From assembly GCF_000020325.1 (NCBI RefSeq), contig NC_010730.1, positions 758,501 through 822,500 on the forward strand: a DNA stretch of 64,000 bases, in the 5' to 3' direction. Position numbers and translations under genes: made by a program. Under the pieces are notes generated by a model. The model did not search any database. It worked only from the letters and a program-made list of their open reading frames with translations, and was not told the DNA's origin. Positions 60,298-64,000 of the stretch are shown here, piece by piece. Source of the stretch: Sulfurihydrogenibium sp. YO3AOP1 (GTDB lineage: Bacteria > Aquificota > Aquificia > Aquificales > Hydrogenothermaceae). Every line of letters begins with the position of its first letter. The first letter of the stretch is position 1.

Positions 60298-62358
60298 ATG
60301 AATAAAAAGCCAAACAGACTTATAAATGAAAAGAGTCCATATTTACTTCAGCATGCTTATAATCCGGTGGATTGGTATCCTTGGTGTGATGAAGCGTTTG
60401 AAAAAGCAAAAAAAGAAGACAAACCAATCTTTTTGTCTATTGGATACTCATCCTGCCATTGGTGTCATGTGATGGAAAAAGAATCTTTTGAAGATGAAGA
60501 AGTTGCAAAAATTCTAAATGAAAACTTTGTCTCTATAAAAGTAGACAGAGAAGAAAGACCTGATATAGATTCTATTTATATGAATGTTTGTCTTATGTTT
60601 AATGGAAGTGGTGGCTGGCCTTTGACCATTATTATGACTCCGGATAAAAAGCCATTTTTTGCAGGAACTTATTTCCCAAAATATTCAAGACCCGGCAGAA
60701 TAGGACTTGTGGATTTGCTAACAAGCGTAGCTGAATACTGGAAAAACAATAAAGAAGACTTAATCCAAAGAGCAGAAAAAGTTATCGAATATCTTAAAAA
60801 CGATTTTAAAGGAAAATCTGACGAGATTTCAAAAGATATTATAGATGCTTGTTATTTAGATTTAAAATCAAGATTTGATAAAGAATATGGCGGATTTTCT
60901 ATCAAGCCAAAATTCCCAACCCCACACAACATTCTGTTTTTACTTAGATACTACTATCATACAAAAGAAATGGAAGCTTTGAAGATGGCTGAAAAAACGC
61001 TCATTAATATGAGACTTGGTGGTATGTATGACCATGTAGGGTTTGGATTTCATAGATACTCAACAGATAGAGAGTGGTTACTGCCTCATTTTGAAAAGAT
61101 GCTATACGACCAAGCAATGTTAACAATGGCATACACAGAAGCCTATCAACTTACAAAAAACAATTTCTATAAAAAAACCGCACAAGAGACTATAGCTTAT
61201 GTTTTAAGAGATATGACATCTAAGGAAGGCGTTTTCTACTCTTCTGAGGATGCAGACAGTGAAGGTGAAGAGGGTAAATTTTATACTTGGACTATCGATG
61301 AACTTAAAGAAGTTTTAAATGATGAAGAGTTGAGTCTTGTAATCAAAGTTTTTAATGTTAAAGAGGAAGGAAACTATTTAGAGGAAGCTACAGGACATTT
61401 GACAGGGAGGAATATTTTATATTTAAAGAAACCTATAAGAGAACTGGCAAATGATTTAAACATGAACCAAGACCAATTAGAAACTAAATTGGAAGAGATA
61501 AGAAAAAAACTTTTTGATGCAAGAGAAAAAAGGGTCCACCCACAAAAAGATGATAAAGTTTTAACAGACTGGAACGGACTTATGATATCTGCATTGGCAA
61601 AAGCAGGAAAAGGGTTTGAGGATAGAGATTTAATAGAAAAAGCAAAGACTGCAGCAGATTTTATTTTAAACACGATGTTTAAAAATGACACTCTATACCA
61701 CCTATACAAAGATGGAGAGGTAAAAGTTGAAGGGCTTTTAGATGATTATGCATTTTTTAGCTGGGGATTGATCGAGCTTTATGAGGCTACAGGAGATATT
61801 AAATATCTAAAATCAGCGTTAAAATTGACAGATTTAATGATAGAAAAATTTTATGATTTTGAAAATGGCGGATTTTTCCTAAGCCCTAAAAATTCAAAAG
61901 ATGTGATAGTTAGACCAAAAGAAGCTTTTGATGGAGCTATTCCATCCGGAAACTCGGTCTCTGCTTACAATCTCTATAGATTGTATTTAATTTCAGGAAA
62001 TGAAAAATATTATAACTTTGCTATAGAAACACTAAAAGCATTTGGCGGTGAGATTAAAAGACTTCCATCTTACCACTCAATGTTTAATATTGTTTTAATG
62101 CTTGTTTTCTATCCAACTTCTGAAGTAGTGTTAGCCGGAAACTGTGAAAAGGTTTTAGATAAAATAAATACCGAATTCATTCCTAATAAAGCGATTATCT
62201 TTTTAAACAGAGAAAACGAAAAACAGCTAAAAGAGTTAATTCCGTACACAAGCAACATGATTTTATCCGATGAATGTGATATCTATGTTTGTAAAAATTT
62301 TAGTTGTAATTTACCAACGAAAGATTTAGAATATGCTTTAAATCTTATGAAAGATTAA
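60298..62358 (+). CDS. DUF255 thioredoxin-domain protein (YyaL/SSP411 family)
   Basis: The 686-residue protein has an N-terminal thioredoxin-like domain with [40 protein letters not shown] (CHWC pair) and DREERPDID (about residues 1-165). A long (alpha/alpha)6-barrel-like domain with [47 protein letters not shown] and [16 protein letters not shown] follows. The family is widespread and its enzymatic role is not established; sugar-epimerase-like and redox functions are suggested by the folds. AGAGGT precedes the ATG. birA follows 9 bp later. Confidence 0.93.
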   Translation: MNKKPNRLINEKSPYLLQHAYNPVDWYPWCDEAFEKAKKEDKPIFLSIGYSSCHWCHVMEKESFEDEEVAKILNENFVSIKVDREERPDIDSIYMNVCLMFNGSGGWPLTIIMTPDKKPFFAGTYFPKYSRPGRIGLVDLLTSVAEYWKNNKEDLIQRAEKVIEYLKNDFKGKSDEISKDIIDACYLDLKSRFDKEYGGFSIKPKFPTPHNILFLLRYYYHTKEMEALKMAEKTLINMRLGGMYDHVGFGFHRYSTDREWLLPHFEKMLYDQAMLTMAYTEAYQLTKNNFYKKTAQETIAYVLRDMTSKEGVFYSSEDADSEGEEGKFYTWTIDELKEVLNDEELSLVIKVFNVKEEGNYLEEATGHLTGRNILYLKKPIRELANDLNMNQDQLETKLEEIRKKLFDAREKRVHPQKDDKVLTDWNGLMISALAKAGKGFEDRDLIEKAKTAADFILNTMFKNDTLYHLYKDGEVKVEGLLDDYAFFSWGLIELYEATGDIKYLKSALKLTDLMIEKFYDFENGGFFLSPKNSKDVIVRPKEAFDGAIPSGNSVSAYNLYRLYLISGNEKYYNFAIETLKAFGGEIKRLPSYHSMFNIVLMLVFYPTSEVVLAGNCEKVLDKINTEFIPNKAIIFLNRENEKQLKELIPYTSNMILSDECDIYVCKNFSCNLPTKDLEYALNLMKD

Positions 62359-62367
62359 AGGTATTAA

Positions 62368-63324
62368 ATGATTGACGAGGCAAAACTGATACAACTTTTA
62401 AAAGAAAAAAAGATGTCAGGCGAGCAGTTAGCACAAATCTTTAAAGTTTCACGTGTTGCAGTATGGAAAAAGATTAAAAAACTCAAAGACTTAGGATACA
62501 AAATAGAATCAGATAAGCATGGATACAGAATAATTCAGCCTTCTGATAAACTCTTACAACAAGAAATAATTCCAACCTTAAAAACAAAATTCATAGGAAA
62601 AAACTATCTTTATTTTGAAGAAATTGACTCTACAAACTTGCAAGCAAAAAGAGAAAACTACGAAGATGGAACGGTGATTTTTGCAGAATCACAAACAGCC
62701 GGAAAAGGTAGAAAAAATAGAAAATGGGTTAGCCATAAAGGCTTAGGATTGTACTTTACAATAGTTTTAAAACCGGGCATAGAAGTAAACTATTTATCTC
62801 ATTTTAGCCTACTATTTAATTACAGCGTTTTTAAAGTTTTAAAAAATTACGTTAATGGAGAGATAAAAATCAAATGGCCAAATGATATTTATTTAAATGG
62901 AAAAAAAATAGCCGGCTTTTTGATTGAAAGCAGCATAGAAAATAACAGCATCTCAAAGCTAATCGTTGGTGTTGGAATAAATGTAAATCAATCGATAAAA
63001 GATTTTGAAGAAGATATTAAAGAAGTGGCAACATCTTTAAAAATAGAAGAAGGAAAAACATTTAACAGAAAAGAAATATTTTTAGACATATTACAGCAAA
63101 TAGAAAAAGACTATTTAAAATTCATAAAAGAAAAGTACTTAGACATTAAAAAGATTGAAGAAAATCTTCTTTGGATAAATCAGAATGTTATGATTTTAGA
63201 AGATGGAAAACCAATACTTTCAGGAAAACTGATTGGTCTAAATGAAGATGGAAGTTTAATGCTAAAAACCGATGAAGGTTTAAGATTTGTATATGTTGGA
63301 GATTTAAGCATTAGATATAAATAA
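62368..63324 (+). CDS. birA: Biotin ligase / biotin operon repressor
   Basis: The 318-residue protein has an N-terminal winged helix (about 1-62; LAQIFKVSRVAVWKKIKKLK). The ligase domain follows: EEIDSTNLQAKR, AESQTAGKGRKNRKWVSHKG with the biotinyl-AMP loop, KWPNDIYLNGKKIAGFLIES and VGVGINVN. A C-terminal SH3-like cap comes last (GKPILSGKLIGLNEDGSLML). It attaches biotin to carboxylases and, having the HTH, can also repress biotin genes. It converges on the rRNA operon. Confidence 0.94.
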   Translation: MIDEAKLIQLLKEKKMSGEQLAQIFKVSRVAVWKKIKKLKDLGYKIESDKHGYRIIQPSDKLLQQEIIPTLKTKFIGKNYLYFEEIDSTNLQAKRENYEDGTVIFAESQTAGKGRKNRKWVSHKGLGLYFTIVLKPGIEVNYLSHFSLLFNYSVFKVLKNYVNGEIKIKWPNDIYLNGKKIAGFLIESSIENNSISKLIVGVGINVNQSIKDFEEDIKEVATSLKIEEGKTFNRKEIFLDILQQIEKDYLKFIKEKYLDIKKIEENLLWINQNVMILEDGKPILSGKLIGLNEDGSLMLKTDEGLRFVYVGDLSIRYK

Positions 63325-63329
63325 AACAT

Positions 63330-63358
63330 GTGATCCTCGGCTTCGCCTCGAATAGAAT
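63330..63358 (-). repeat. Short hairpin repeat downstream of the rRNA operon
   Basis: GATCCTCGGCTTCGCCTCGA (from 63331) is a shortened copy of the window's hairpin units, here with a TTCG tetraloop-like centre. On the minus strand it lies 15-45 bp beyond the 5S gene and is followed by TTTTATTT, so it may serve as the rRNA terminator. Confidence 0.45.
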
Positions 63359-63373
63359 CAAATTAATCAAAAA

Positions 63374-63492
63374 CCCCGGCGTCGACCTACTTTCCCGACC
63401 GGTCTCCCGGCCAGTATCATGGGCGCTGGTGGGCTTAACTGCCGGGTTCGGAATGGAAGCCGGGTGTTTCCCCACCGCTATGGACACCAGGG
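63374..63492 (-). rRNA. rrf: 5S ribosomal RNA
   Basis: Read on the minus strand, CCCTGGTGTCCATAGCGGTG starts the molecule. The universal core GGGGAAACACCCGGCTTCCA, CCGAACCCGGCAGTTAAGCC and GGTCGGGAAAGTAGGTCGAC follow, ending in CGCCGGGG, which pairs with the 5' end. About 119 nt, very GC-rich compared with surrounding genes, as in thermophiles. It lies about 42 bp after the 23S gene. Confidence 0.95.
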
Positions 63493-63534
63493 ATTTGGCA
63501 ATTGAACAGGTTAGTAGGACTGTAAGTAGTAAAA

Positions 63535-64000
<466 letters not shown>

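Overview
The window is AT-rich, thermophile-like bacterial DNA (AGA/AAA-rich codon use, markedly GC-rich rRNA) and most resembles the Aquificota, close to Sulfurihydrogenibium (Hydrogenothermaceae). The best taxonomic clue is a separate leucyl-tRNA synthetase beta subunit at 33758-34621: a LeuRS split into alpha and beta chains is known from Aquifex. The futalosine-type menaquinone enzyme MqnA and the MnmC2-type methyltransferase fit the same group. The genus is an inference, not a proof.

Layout. 1-242 holds the start of a NuoG-like 2Fe-2S protein (minus strand). 463-17792 is a phosphate-scavenging island. It contains a GGDEF-EAL-phoX operon; a TonB-dependent receptor with its own exbB-exbD-tonB and phoD; a phosphate-type porin; pstS; and pstC-pstA-pstB-phoU-phoR. 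Four promoters in the island share the same architecture: TTAACA-like hexamers repeated every 11 bp, then a -10 box 8-9 bp after the last repeat. This looks like a Pho regulon operator. phoD is broken, or read through, at an in-frame TAA.

18024-19838 encodes a FadL-type outer-membrane protein and a periplasmic SCP2-like protein. 20326-23254 is a minus-strand operon (SDR, MBL hydrolase, ThiO, NifU-like), followed by lepA. PBP1A, trpB and a small FAD protein come next. Then come a MqnA-MnmC fusion with a TauE-type permease, the LeuRS beta subunit, AmrS, an HDOD/PilZ-like protein, rplU-rpmA, epmA and tsaB. 40454-42920 is a CBS-PAS-GAF-GGDEF sensor split by a frameshift. 43845-50477 is a heavy-metal RND efflux operon plus an AEC permease. 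argJ follows, then amt behind a sigma-54 promoter and an NtrC-type dyad, a di-haem cytochrome c peroxidase, and a five-gene minus operon (Cys-less redoxin, ZIP, Cys-rich membrane peptide, di-His membrane peptide, MsrP-like Mo enzyme). YjbQ, AguB, CutA, slipin, a DUF255 protein and BirA complete the protein genes. The window ends in the 3' end of an rRNA operon (5S, then 23S, minus strand).

The intergenic gaps are filled with dispersed palindromic repeats. Several copies form discrete 90-250 bp elements with terminal inverted repeats (ATACGTCGGGTGAG type). They are flanked by unusually long direct repeats of about 26-34 bp, which suggests a non-autonomous mobile element. One copy sits in the porin promoter and has duplicated part of the Pho operator. 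No CRISPR array, tRNA gene or transposase gene was seen.
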